A stretch of DNA of 9,649 nt from an uncultured Bacteroides sp. GTDB taxonomy: Bacteria > Bacteroidota > Bacteroidia > Bacteroidales > Bacteroidaceae. This document shows positions 1-7,044 of this stretch, one piece after another. Both the position numbers and the translations under genes were made by a program. Within the stretch, counting starts at the first letter, position 1, and every line of letters begins with the position of its first letter. The notes under the pieces are model-generated. The model made no database searches. It saw only the letters and a program-made list of their open reading frames with translations, and had not been told where the DNA came from. Where the stretch lies: positions 1-9,649 of the forward strand of contig USEY01000080.1 in the NCBI GenBank assembly GCA_900553815.1. The letters run 5' to 3'.

Positions 1-3
1 TGA

Positions 4-27
4 TAACTTCTGTAACTTCTTAACTTC
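4..27. repeat. Three short direct repeats of TAACTTC at the window edge
   Basis: TAACTTC occurs at 4-10, 13-19 and 21-27, with one or two bases between copies. On the minus strand it reads GAAGTTA three times. It may continue outside the window. Such a short, simple repeat may have no function. Confidence 0.5.
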
Positions 28-77
28 CAAATTTATATTAAATCCGAAACTTAAATATTTTATTCTTTATCTTGGTC

Positions 78-124
78 GCCACCTCAATGAGGCTGTCTCC
101 GTACTTTAGCCGGCTCAAGGTGGC
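78..124. other. Imperfect long hairpin in the region after the SusC-like gene
   Basis: GCCACCT (78-84) pairs with AGGTGGC (118-124). After a three-base bulge, TGAG (88-91) pairs with CTCA (114-117), and GCT (92-94) pairs with AGC (108-110), leaving a loop of 13 bases. That gives 14 pairs. Neither strand has a T run after it, so it is not a standard intrinsic terminator. It could protect a transcript end or be part of a structured RNA. Confidence 0.55.
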
Positions 125-138
125 AGTTTATCTATTGT

Positions 139-226
139 TAAAAGGCTTATACACTATGTCTATAAGGCTTATAGTGCATGTCTATAAGGCTTATAATGTA
201 TGCCTATAAGGCTTATATTGTATCTT
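139..226. repeat. Four tandem 22-bp repeats, each with a TATAAG-G-CTTATA dyad
   Basis: Units lie at 139-160, 161-182, 183-204 and 205-226. Units 2 to 4 all begin with the 13-base core TATAAGGCTTATA, a perfect dyad around a central G. Unit 1 has TAAAAGGCTTATA, one mismatch from it. The remaining 9 bases of each unit vary (for example GTGCATGTC and ATGTATGCC). The array lies in the gene-free region downstream of the SusC-like gene. The 22-bp period is close to two helical turns, so proteins bound to the cores would sit on one face of the DNA. I know no family for it. Confidence 0.9.
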
Positions 227-300
227 AATCTACGGATTTATCCAGTCTAAGGTGCCGGCTTTCAGGTCCTTATCCCGGACTTCATGCCTGGTGCGCCTGC

Positions 301-3300
301 TTAGAAGCTGGCTCTGATGGAGAATCCGAAGCTGCGGGTGGCGGCGGTAGAGTTTCCGACAATGGCCTGGTTGGCCCACGAGGTACCTACCGACGACTCG
401 GCGTCGTAGTTCTTGAGCGCCTTGTAGAAGTAGAACAGGTTTCGACCGTAGACCGACACGCTGAGGCTGTTCATGCCCAGCTTGGACGCGAGGTTCTGCG
501 GGAAGTTGTAGCCTATGGTCAGTTCGCGCAGCTTCACGTAGCTGTTGTCGTAGACGGAGTGCATGTAGGTCAGCTGTTCGCTCTCCGTTCCCCAGTTGTA
601 GGTGCGGTTGTAGTAGTAGCCTGCGGGGATGATGCGCGTGTTTTGCTTACCGGTCGAAGCTACTACGCCGGGCAGGATGACGCCGTCGTGATAGATGAAT
701 TCACCGTTGGGGCCTGCCGTGGTCGAAGGGTCTACCTGTACCGGTACGCCACTGACATTGTTGTTGCCCGGATAGTAGTAGGACAGACCGCCGCTTTCCG
801 TGTCGCGGTACTTCAGGGACTCGGGTGTCAGTCCGAGGGCGGTGGCATACTGGTTCATTTCGTTGATGACGTCGCCGCCAATGCGGAAGTCGATGCTGAA
901 GTCCAGGAAGACGCCCTTGTAGGAGAATGAGTTGAACAGTCCGCCCACGCCGTCGGGATTGATGTTGCCCACCTTCTGCAGCTCGGTCTGGTTCAGGTAG
1001 AGGCCGTCGTCCGACACGAGGTATTCACCGTTTTCGTTCACCTGGGGCACCTGCGTGTAGATGTCGCCCATGGGCTGGCCTTCCACGGCCTGTATCTTGA
1101 CGCCGCTGCCACCCAGGTTGGATATTTCCAGATAGGGCACGCCGTCGGCCAGTTTCACCACCTTGTTCTTGTATACGCCGTAGGTGGCAGTCAGGTCCCA
1201 ACGGAAGTTACGTGTCAGCACGGGCGTGGCGCTGATGGCTACGTCCCAGCCTTGGTTGGCCACCTCGCCCACGTTCATCAGCATGTACTTCACGCCCGAT
1301 GTGGACGGTTGCGGAGTGGATAGTATCTGGTCTTTTACGCGGTTGTTGTAGTAGGATACGTCGAAGCCGAAGCGGTTGTTGAAGAACTTGCTCTCCAGAC
1401 CGATTTCGTATTCATACTTCTGCTCGGGCTTGATGTTGGCGTTGCCCAGCGAGGTGGGCACGTAGTTCCAGGTGGAGTCGTTGTCCGAACCCTGCTCGTA
1501 GACGATGTTGGCGGCGTAGGCCTCGGGCGAGTTACCCACCACGCCGTAGGAGAGGCGCAGCTTGCCGTAGTTCCACCAGCGCGGCATGCGGAAGGCATCG
1601 GTGAAGATGAAGCTCAGGTTGGCCGAGGGGTAGAAGAAACTCTGGTCCTTCAACGTGGACGAGCGTTCCTGTCGTCCGGTCAGTTCCAGGAACAGGAAGT
1701 TGTCCCATCCCAGGCTCAGGGTTCCCATATAGCCGGTCTTCAGCAGTTCCATGCGTTGCAGGGTGCTGCTGGCGGTGTAGCGGCTGGCGTTCAGGTCAAA
1801 CCAGTTTTCGGTCGAAAGTCCGCCGTTGGTGCTCACACGCAGGTTGTTCATGTTTTCATAGCGTCCGGTCCATCCCAGGGTGGCGGCTATGTCGAAGCGT
1901 CCGATGTTGTGGCTGAAGTTCAGCATCACGTCGCCGTAGACAATGTCATAGCGGCGGTTGATGGCCTGGAAGCTGCCGCTGGGGTCGTAGAGCGAGTTGG
2001 GGCGTTCGGTTTCGTATTCCAGTGTCTGCTTCACGTCGGTCAGGTCGGTCGACAACTGGGCGCGCAGGCTCAGCCAGTTGGTGATTTGCCAGGTGGGGCG
2101 CACCATACCGATGAGGCGGTTCTCCGTCTCGTAGCTGTGGTGGTGATACATGTTCCAGAGCATGTTCGACACGCCGCTCAGGTAGCTGGGGTCGTAGGCC
2201 CAGGCCTCTTCGGGTGTCAGGGTGGCGTCGCCGCCGGTGAAGGTGTTGCGGTAGCCCAGGCTGGTGACGTAGGTCTGTTTCAGCAGCGGTATGTCGAGGA
2301 ACGACGAGAAGCCGTTGCTGAAGCTGCCGTAGAGGCTGAGCGAGTTCTGTGCGCGGTTTTCCACGTTCTGTATGATGTAGTTCAGCGAGTACTCCAGCGT
2401 CAGGGGTTTGGCTATCTTGTACGAGCCGGTCAGCTTGAAGTTGTGCTTGGTGAAGCTGCCCACCAGTGCGTTGGGTATCTCGTCCATGAAGGTGTAGGAG
2501 AAGCGGTTGCTGGCTTTCTCCGTGCCTTGCGAGATGGCCAGCGTGTAAGTTTGGTTCCAGCCTGTGCGGAACAGCTCGCTCCAGGGATTGTCGGAGGCGG
2601 GCAGGTAGGGGCGCATCTTGCCGTCCCAGTAGAGCACCTGGCTGCCGTCGTACTTGGGACCGAAGGCCTGTGTGGTGGAGCGTAGGCTCTTGTACGACTG
2701 TCCGTTGATGGTGCGTTGATAGAATCCGCCGGTCTGTTTCTCGTAGTCGCTGTAGGCAGTGTTGTAGGTACCCGGGCCGTAAACGGTCTGCATTTTGGGC
2801 AGGTAAGCGGGCAGGTTGGCTGTCACCTGTGCGGTGAAGTCCACGCTGACCTTGCCGGTTTTGGCGCGCTTGCTGGTGATGACCACAGCGCCGTTGGCGG
2901 CTTCCGAACCGTAGAGGGCCGTTGCCGAGGCTCCTTTCAGTACGCTGATGCTTTCAATATCTTCGGGGTTGATGTCCACCAATCCGTTGGAGCGTATCTG
3001 TCCGTCGTTGCCGAATTCGGCAAAGTCCGTACCCTTGCCGGTACCGCCGTTGCGGATGGGCACACCGTCCAGAATGATAATGGGCTGGTTGTTGCCGGTG
3101 ATGGAGGTCAGGCCGCGCACGTTGATGGATACGGCGCCGGCCGAGCCTCCCTGTGTCTGGGTGATGCGGATGCCCGGTGCCTTGCCATACATGGCCGAGG
3201 CCAGGTTGGGCGCTCCGGCTTTCACTATCTCGTCGGCATTGATGGTGCTCACGGCATAGCCCAGCTTCTTGGTGTCTTTCTTGATGCCGAGCGCGGTTAC

Positions 3301-3732
3301 CACCACCTCACGCAGTTGTTGCGAGTCTTCGCGCAGCAGGATGCTGAGGAAGGTCTTTCCGCCTTTGCGCAGCTTTATTTCGCGGGTGGCATAGCCCATG
3401 TAGGCTATAGACAGGGTGGCGTTGGCAGGTACGGTCAGGGTAAACTGTCCGTCGGCGTCGGCTATCACGCCGTTGTTCGTGCCTTTTTGCACTACGCTGG
3501 CACCCGGCAGCGGTTCGCCGGCCATGTCCTTGATGACACCTTTGATGGTTTTCATCTGCTGTTCGAGGCCGTCGTTTATGTTGTCGTCCACATCCACAGA
3601 GTCAGGGACGACGTAGATGGCTGCCGATGCCGGCAGCTGGCTGCTTAAGGCCAATATAAATCCTAAGCAACATATTACCAGTCTCTTGTACCGGTAGCGT
3701 GCATCATTTTTTTTCATTCTCAATAGCTTCAT
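301..3732 (-). CDS. SusC/RagA-family TonB-dependent outer-membrane transporter
   Basis: This 1143-residue protein is a TonB-linked outer-membrane beta-barrel that would import a bulky ligand, such as a glycan or peptide, into the periplasm. Residues 1-38 form a signal peptide ending near PASA. Residue 6 is a second in-frame Met (ATG at 3717) that would give a more usual MKK signal start, so the exact start is uncertain. After an acidic linker (about 40-58), residues 61-135 form a carboxypeptidase-regulatory-like beta-sandwich (KGVIKDMAGEPLPGASV, then YMGY). A TonB-box-like segment, LREVVVTALG, follows at 140-149. The plug covers about 153-290 and carries the SusC signature VRGLTSITGNNQPIIILDGV at 205-224, then SISVLKGASATALYGSEAAN. 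The rest is barrel and ends in an aromatic residue (FSIRASF). There is no STN signalling domain, so FecR/ECF-sigma control through this protein is unlikely. The length fits the family. The gene is much richer in G+C than its neighbours. A SusD partner normally follows directly, but none starts within the 300 bases downstream. The ligand cannot be told from sequence alone. Confidence 0.96.
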   Translation of the reverse strand: MKLLRMKKNDARYRYKRLVICCLGFILALSSQLPASAAIYVVPDSVDVDDNINDGLEQQMKTIKGVIKDMAGEPLPGASVVQKGTNNGVIADADGQFTLTVPANATLSIAYMGYATREIKLRKGGKTFLSILLREDSQQLREVVVTALGIKKDTKKLGYAVSTINADEIVKAGAPNLASAMYGKAPGIRITQTQGGSAGAVSINVRGLTSITGNNQPIIILDGVPIRNGGTGKGTDFAEFGNDGQIRSNGLVDINPEDIESISVLKGASATALYGSEAANGAVVITSKRAKTGKVSVDFTAQVTANLPAYLPKMQTVYGPGTYNTAYSDYEKQTGGFYQRTINGQSYKSLRSTTQAFGPKYDGSQVLYWDGKMRPYLPASDNPWSELFRTGWNQTYTLAISQGTEKASNRFSYTFMDEIPNALVGSFTKHNFKLTGSYKIAKPLTLEYSLNYIIQNVENRAQNSLSLYGSFSNGFSSFLDIPLLKQTYVTSLGYRNTFTGGDATLTPEEAWAYDPSYLSGVSNMLWNMYHHHSYETENRLIGMVRPTWQITNWLSLRAQLSTDLTDVKQTLEYETERPNSLYDPSGSFQAINRRYDIVYGDVMLNFSHNIGRFDIAATLGWTGRYENMNNLRVSTNGGLSTENWFDLNASRYTASSTLQRMELLKTGYMGTLSLGWDNFLFLELTGRQERSSTLKDQSFFYPSANLSFIFTDAFRMPRWWNYGKLRLSYGVVGNSPEAYAANIVYEQGSDNDSTWNYVPTSLGNANIKPEQKYEYEIGLESKFFNNRFGFDVSYYNNRVKDQILSTPQPSTSGVKYMLMNVGEVANQGWDVAISATPVLTRNFRWDLTATYGVYKNKVVKLADGVPYLEISNLGGSGVKIQAVEGQPMGDIYTQVPQVNENGEYLVSDDGLYLNQTELQKVGNINPDGVGGLFNSFSYKGVFLDFSIDFRIGGDVINEMNQYATALGLTPESLKYRDTESGGLSYYYPGNNNVSGVPVQVDPSTTAGPNGEFIYHDGVILPGVVASTGKQNTRIIPAGYYYNRTYNWGTESEQLTYMHSVYDNSYVKLRELTIGYNFPQNLASKLGMNSLSVSVYGRNLFYFYKALKNYDAESSVGTSWANQAIVGNSTAATRSFGFSIRASF

Positions 3733-4172
3733 GTTATAAATAGTTTATATATGATACTTATATAGCAGCCGTTTGCCAATCGCAGGGATGAGGAAAACGA
3801 CTTTTGACGGATTTCCTATGGATAAGGTTTAAATAGTAGTTGGCTCTCGTCGTGTTTTGAGAATGGTGTGTGGATTCTGATTGCTCGGCTATTCTCTTTG
3901 TGTGTAGAATGCCTGCTTTACGCTCTGGAGAGTTGCAATTATTGTGCCACCGGCATCTTCCGCTGCGCTGCTGATTGTATATGACGCTATATATTAGATA
4001 TTTATATATTTAGGACTTCGGACGGTTCTGTAGACTAAGGCTTGCAGAAAAGTGTGGAATTGTGGATATTTTCTACAATCAGGAAAGGAGGATTCCACAA
4101 TCGGTTCTTTGATATATGGCGAAATGATGCTTTTGGGGAAAAGTCTGAGGGAGTAAATCTATGCTATGTGTA
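3733..4172 (-). promoter_or_regulatory. Long leader and promoter region upstream of the SusC-like gene
   Basis: This stretch of over 400 bases between the terminator and the transporter start holds no convincing gene. It must contain the transporter's promoter, because the terminator blocks read-through. I found no exact TAnnTTTG -7 box on the minus strand. The region is AT-rich near 3980-4012 and just before the ATG. It contains the inverted repeats at 4053-4099 and a weaker one, GAGAAT with ATTCTC, at 3859-3864 and 3891-3896. The long untranslated leader leaves room for RNA-level control, which is common for susC genes, but no known riboswitch core is recognisable. Confidence 0.5.
4053..4099. 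repeat. Nested inverted repeats with alternative pairing upstream of the SusC-like gene
   Basis: TGTGGAAT at 4053-4060 is a perfect 8-bp inverse of ATTCCACA at 4092-4099. Inside it, ATTGTGGA (4059-4066) can pair imperfectly with TCTACAAT (4072-4079). The same ATTGTGGA is also the exact inverse of TCCACAAT at 4094-4101. The pairings are therefore mutually exclusive. The element could be a pair of protein-binding half-sites or a two-state RNA leader. Function is unknown. Confidence 0.5.
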
Positions 4173-4173
4173 C

Positions 4174-4220
4174 AAAAAGAAAAGCGTCCAAGAGCAAATA
4201 TTCGTATTTGTCTTGGACGC
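4174..4220 (-). terminator. Rho-independent terminator of the lipoprotein operon
   Basis: On the minus strand a perfect 10-bp stem (GCGTCCAAGA paired with TCTTGGACGC, 4184-4193 with 4211-4220) continues, after one bulged base at 4194, into six more pairs (4195-4200 with 4205-4210) closed by a four-base loop. The stem is followed at once by TTTTCTTTTTG (4183-4173). It begins about 50 bases after the stop of the last propeller gene. The plus strand has no T run after the stem, so it acts in one direction. It separates the operon from the SusC-like gene. Confidence 0.93.
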
Positions 4221-4272
4221 CAATGTGTGTTGTATGGCCTATACTCGAGATGTAAAAATTAAAAAGGATTGG

Positions 4273-5517
4273 CTATCTATAATAACAGGATATAGGATAT
4301 ATTCCTACCGGATAACTGGTTTTATTCTCAATATTTTGTACAAGAACTGGTGTATCTTTGCTGCAGTCGTATACCAGTACATTTCCTTTTGATACAATAT
4401 CTTCTCCAAATTCATCAGATACTGCTACATATATATACTGTGTTTTAGGGTCAGAAACAACATTACAGTTCAGGTATCTTGCACTAGGTACATCTTTGTT
4501 GATTTCTATAAAGTTTTTGTCTACTTTCCAGTCTTTAATAGATATTCTGCTGATATTTAGAGTTCCTGCTGCAAAATATAGATAGTCTCCTGCCAGTGTA
4601 ACACCTGAGTTGTTGAAGAACTCGGCAGATATATCTACAGGAATGGTCTTTTTCTGAACAATTTCCCATTTATCTATATCTACAAAATAAAGGTAATTTC
4701 TGGTAGAACCCTGGCGTCCGCATGTTGCCAGCATAATCTCTCTTTCACCGGTGCGACAAATACCACTGATAAAATCACCGTCAAGATCTATCAGTTTTCT
4801 TGTTGCACTGTCTTTATCTTTGCAGAATTCCAATAGTCTGGTTGTTTCCCAGAATCCACCACCACCACAATATGCATAATCACCTATTACAGTCATACCT
4901 CTTGTAGAAGCTACAGATTCAATAGTGTTACCCTGATTCCCGAAATGAAAACTATCATGTACTATATACATCTTTCCGGTAGTAGTGTCAAGACGAAACA
5001 TTGCTTTCGAACTTGAGATAAATACATTTTTCTCATCTACGACAACTACATTGCTCATTGGTGTAGAAAGATAAAGTGTATCTTCTTTCTCCAATGATCC
5101 TTCAGGCTTATGAAACTTCAGGTCTTCATATTTGAAAGCTTTCTCTTTTTTCATCGTTACAGCATCTGCAATAACCAAAGAGCCATCTCCCAAAGTACTA
5201 TACTTGTCACTGTTGTCACTAAAGATATAGAACTTGCCATTGTACATATACATGTCTTGTGCATTATGGCCAAAGTTCGTGCCATTTACTTGACTATATA
5301 CATTCTCTTCAACAGTTCCATCAGGGGCTATGTATGTAAGAGAACTACATTCAGAACGCACCCCTTGATTAAGTATCATAACACCACCAGGTGAAGCATA
5401 TCCTCCCAGGGTTTCAGAAGGATTAGCATTTTCCCCGTTATCGGGCATGTCTTTATCGCACGCTGAAAGAATAAACATGCAACATAGAAGAATGATAGAA
5501 AAATTGAGGGCTTTCAT
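4273..5517 (-). CDS. DUF5074/YncE-like beta-propeller surface lipoprotein (short form)
   Basis: This 414-residue lipoprotein has a signal peptide ending in the lipobox LSAC (Cys20). The next residues, DKDMPD, are acidic like the export signal that sends Bacteroides lipoproteins to the cell surface. The mature part looks like a single beta-propeller. It opens with GGVMILNQGV (44-53), the position where the family usually has LNEG, so the usual Glu is Gln here. SLTYIAPDG, VNGTNFG and QDMYMYNGKFYIFSDNSD follow (59-104), then repeated strand-turn units such as DEKNVFIS, GDYAYCGGGGFW and GDYLYFAAG. The opening 45 residues of the propeller match those of the gene immediately upstream closely, while the rest has diverged, so the two look like an old tandem duplication. 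Only 5 bases separate this start from the upstream stop, which suggests translational coupling. A strong terminator begins about 50 bases after the stop, making this the last gene of the operon. Known relatives bind ligands at the cell surface (BtuG binds corrinoids), but the ligand here is unknown. The DNA is AT-rich. Confidence 0.88.
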   Translation of the reverse strand: MKALNFSIILLCCMFILSACDKDMPDNGENANPSETLGGYASPGGVMILNQGVRSECSSLTYIAPDGTVEENVYSQVNGTNFGHNAQDMYMYNGKFYIFSDNSDKYSTLGDGSLVIADAVTMKKEKAFKYEDLKFHKPEGSLEKEDTLYLSTPMSNVVVVDEKNVFISSSKAMFRLDTTTGKMYIVHDSFHFGNQGNTIESVASTRGMTVIGDYAYCGGGGFWETTRLLEFCKDKDSATRKLIDLDGDFISGICRTGEREIMLATCGRQGSTRNYLYFVDIDKWEIVQKKTIPVDISAEFFNNSGVTLAGDYLYFAAGTLNISRISIKDWKVDKNFIEINKDVPSARYLNCNVVSDPKTQYIYVAVSDEFGEDIVSKGNVLVYDCSKDTPVLVQNIENKTSYPVGIYPISCYYR

Positions 5518-5522
5518 ATCGT

Positions 5523-6974
5523 TTAGTTGTTATTGGCAAAGAAGAATCCTGCCGGAAAGTTAGTATAATTATCAAATTTGTTTTGGGGAGTTGTCCAGTC
5601 ACCGTTTATGTTGAATTCCCAAATAGAGTTTGTTGTATAGAACGGTCCTACTCCTTTTATTGTATTTACATATAGCATACCTGTAGCAGGGTTTATTCCA
5701 AGACCGTTGTATAGTTCTTTGGCATTGCTATCAAGGGAATTGAGGTCGCATAATACTGTTTCGGCTTCAAGTCCAGATTCATCACCCAATTCCGGATTCT
5801 CATCAAATTTTAAAGTATATATAGTGGTACCTGATGCATAATAGATATCATTGCCTTTTGTAACAAAAGAAACTCCAGAAGCTCCTGAACTAGGCATAAT
5901 GCTAATCTGACGAGAAACTATAGTATTGTCTTCCAAAGAATATTTTCCTATGTAATATTTGCCAAAACCAAAAGCCGATAACCATATTTTCCCATCATCA
6001 GATTTGCCGATACTATATATTTCTTTGTATGGAGCGCTGTATGGCAAAGTTTTTTTGTTTACAATATCTTCATCTGCTGTTATTTCAAGAAGCTTACTGA
6101 TATATCCATCAATAATGGTATATACTTTTTTATTCATAACTACAAACTTGCTTTTGGGCGCTCCTTCGCTGCCTTCGATAAACTTCAATTCTTTTGTATT
6201 GACATCAAAACGATAGACCCCTTTATTATCTCGAATGTAGACGTGGCTCTCGTCAAGTACTGCTATATGTGTAGGCCAGTCAAGAACCGAAAGTTCACTT
6301 TTGCTGAAAGATTTTTCTTTCTTGAGAGTCTTGGCATCAAGAACCACAAGCATTCCGTCATTCTCAAACGTTGTTCCTACGGGATTTTCATCACCATTCT
6401 GAGATATAATATAGATTTTTCCATTGTCAAAAGCCATATCCTGACATACATTCCCCAGTTCTGTTCCGTTAACAGCTTTATACGCATCGTCTATTACAAA
6501 ACCATCCGGTGTAATATACGTTAGTGAACCATTTTCGGTTGTCATATTACCTTCATTTAGAACAAATATGCCCTTTGGGTCATCATAAGCTATAGCTTTA
6601 GGGTTCACGAACAGAAACAGTAATTCCTGTTTCCTGATTTCACCGTTAAGACCTTCTACTACTATGATAATAGTATAGGTTATTCCAGATACTGAACTTT
6701 CTGCAGGTGCTGTTACAGATATGGAACTATTGTCTTCTGACATGGAAACGGTCCATCCTTCAGGTACATTCTCCCAAGTTACACTTTTAACGTTCTCAGC
6801 CTTAAAGCCATAGGTGCGGCTTTCCTGAGGCATCATAATCTGTGTGGATGTCAGATTCAGCGAACTGTCCCATTCCAAAACTAAGTCTCCATACTTTGGT
6901 TCGTCATTGTTTGTACATGCTGACAATAGCAATGCAATAAATAGAGCTACTATGCTCAAAATCTTCTTTGTCAT
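5523..6974 (-). CDS. DUF5074/YncE-like beta-propeller surface lipoprotein with N-terminal sandwich domain
   Basis: This 483-residue lipoprotein has a signal peptide with lipobox LSAC (Cys20), followed by TNNDE, a moderately acidic surface-export-type tail. Residues about 28-125 form an extra beta-rich, Ig- or BACON-like domain (VKSVTWENVPEGWTVSMSE is recognisable) that its two propeller paralogues in this window lack. The propeller starts at GIFVLNEGN (135-143) and continues with SLTYITPDG, VNGTELG and QDMAFDNGKIYIISQNGD, then further strand repeats (DESHVYIRDNKGVYRFDVNT, KGNDIYYASGTTIYTL, INPATGMLYVNTI). It ends in FPAGFFFANNN. The LNEG opening and these blade repeats place it with the DUF5074/BtuG-like propellers. 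The gene lies 70 bases after the PKD-like gene and 5 bases before the next propeller gene. The DNA is strikingly AT-rich: 18 of 60 bases are G or C at 6061-6120. A ligand-binding or scaffolding role at the cell surface is inferred; the ligand is unknown. Confidence 0.88.
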   Translation of the reverse strand: MTKKILSIVALFIALLLSACTNNDEPKYGDLVLEWDSSLNLTSTQIMMPQESRTYGFKAENVKSVTWENVPEGWTVSMSEDNSSISVTAPAESSVSGITYTIIIVVEGLNGEIRKQELLFLFVNPKAIAYDDPKGIFVLNEGNMTTENGSLTYITPDGFVIDDAYKAVNGTELGNVCQDMAFDNGKIYIISQNGDENPVGTTFENDGMLVVLDAKTLKKEKSFSKSELSVLDWPTHIAVLDESHVYIRDNKGVYRFDVNTKELKFIEGSEGAPKSKFVVMNKKVYTIIDGYISKLLEITADEDIVNKKTLPYSAPYKEIYSIGKSDDGKIWLSAFGFGKYYIGKYSLEDNTIVSRQISIMPSSGASGVSFVTKGNDIYYASGTTIYTLKFDENPELGDESGLEAETVLCDLNSLDSNAKELYNGLGINPATGMLYVNTIKGVGPFYTTNSIWEFNINGDWTTPQNKFDNYTNFPAGFFFANNN

Positions 6975-7044
6975 AAATTGTAGAATTTAAATAATATTGA
7001 TCGTCAATGTATCATCTTTCGAGAATGAAATCTGTTTGTAATAA

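Larger units (their letters stand above)
1..300. other. Gene-free region downstream of the SusC-like gene
   Basis: No credible reading frame begins here on either strand. The first minus-strand ATG after the transporter stop is followed by a stop within eight codons. The region holds the four-unit dyad array, the 78-124 hairpin, the edge heptamers and a small GTCC/GGAC hairpin at 266-280. The usual immediate susD start is absent. Confidence 0.7.

Noticed and set aside
1756..3648. Two long plus-strand open frames (309 and 310 codons) opposite the transporter gene
   Set aside because: They lie antisense to a certain SusC-like gene in G+C-rich DNA where stops are rare. Their translations are Val-, Gly- and Ala-rich without any recognisable domain or signal peptide.
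4042..4392. A 116-codon plus-strand frame across the intergenic region
   Set aside because: It runs through both arms of the terminator and into the antisense of the propeller gene, and it shows no family features or leader sequence.
6977..6986. ATTGTAGAAT before a propeller gene, similar to the ATTGTGGAAT repeats at 4092-4101
   Set aside because: It is a single ten-base match with one difference in AT-rich DNA, and chance explains it well enough.
6999..7011. Small ATTGA/TCAAT hairpin between the PKD-like and propeller genes, as a possible internal terminator
   Set aside because: The stem is only five pairs and no T run follows on the minus strand, so it is unlikely to break the operon.
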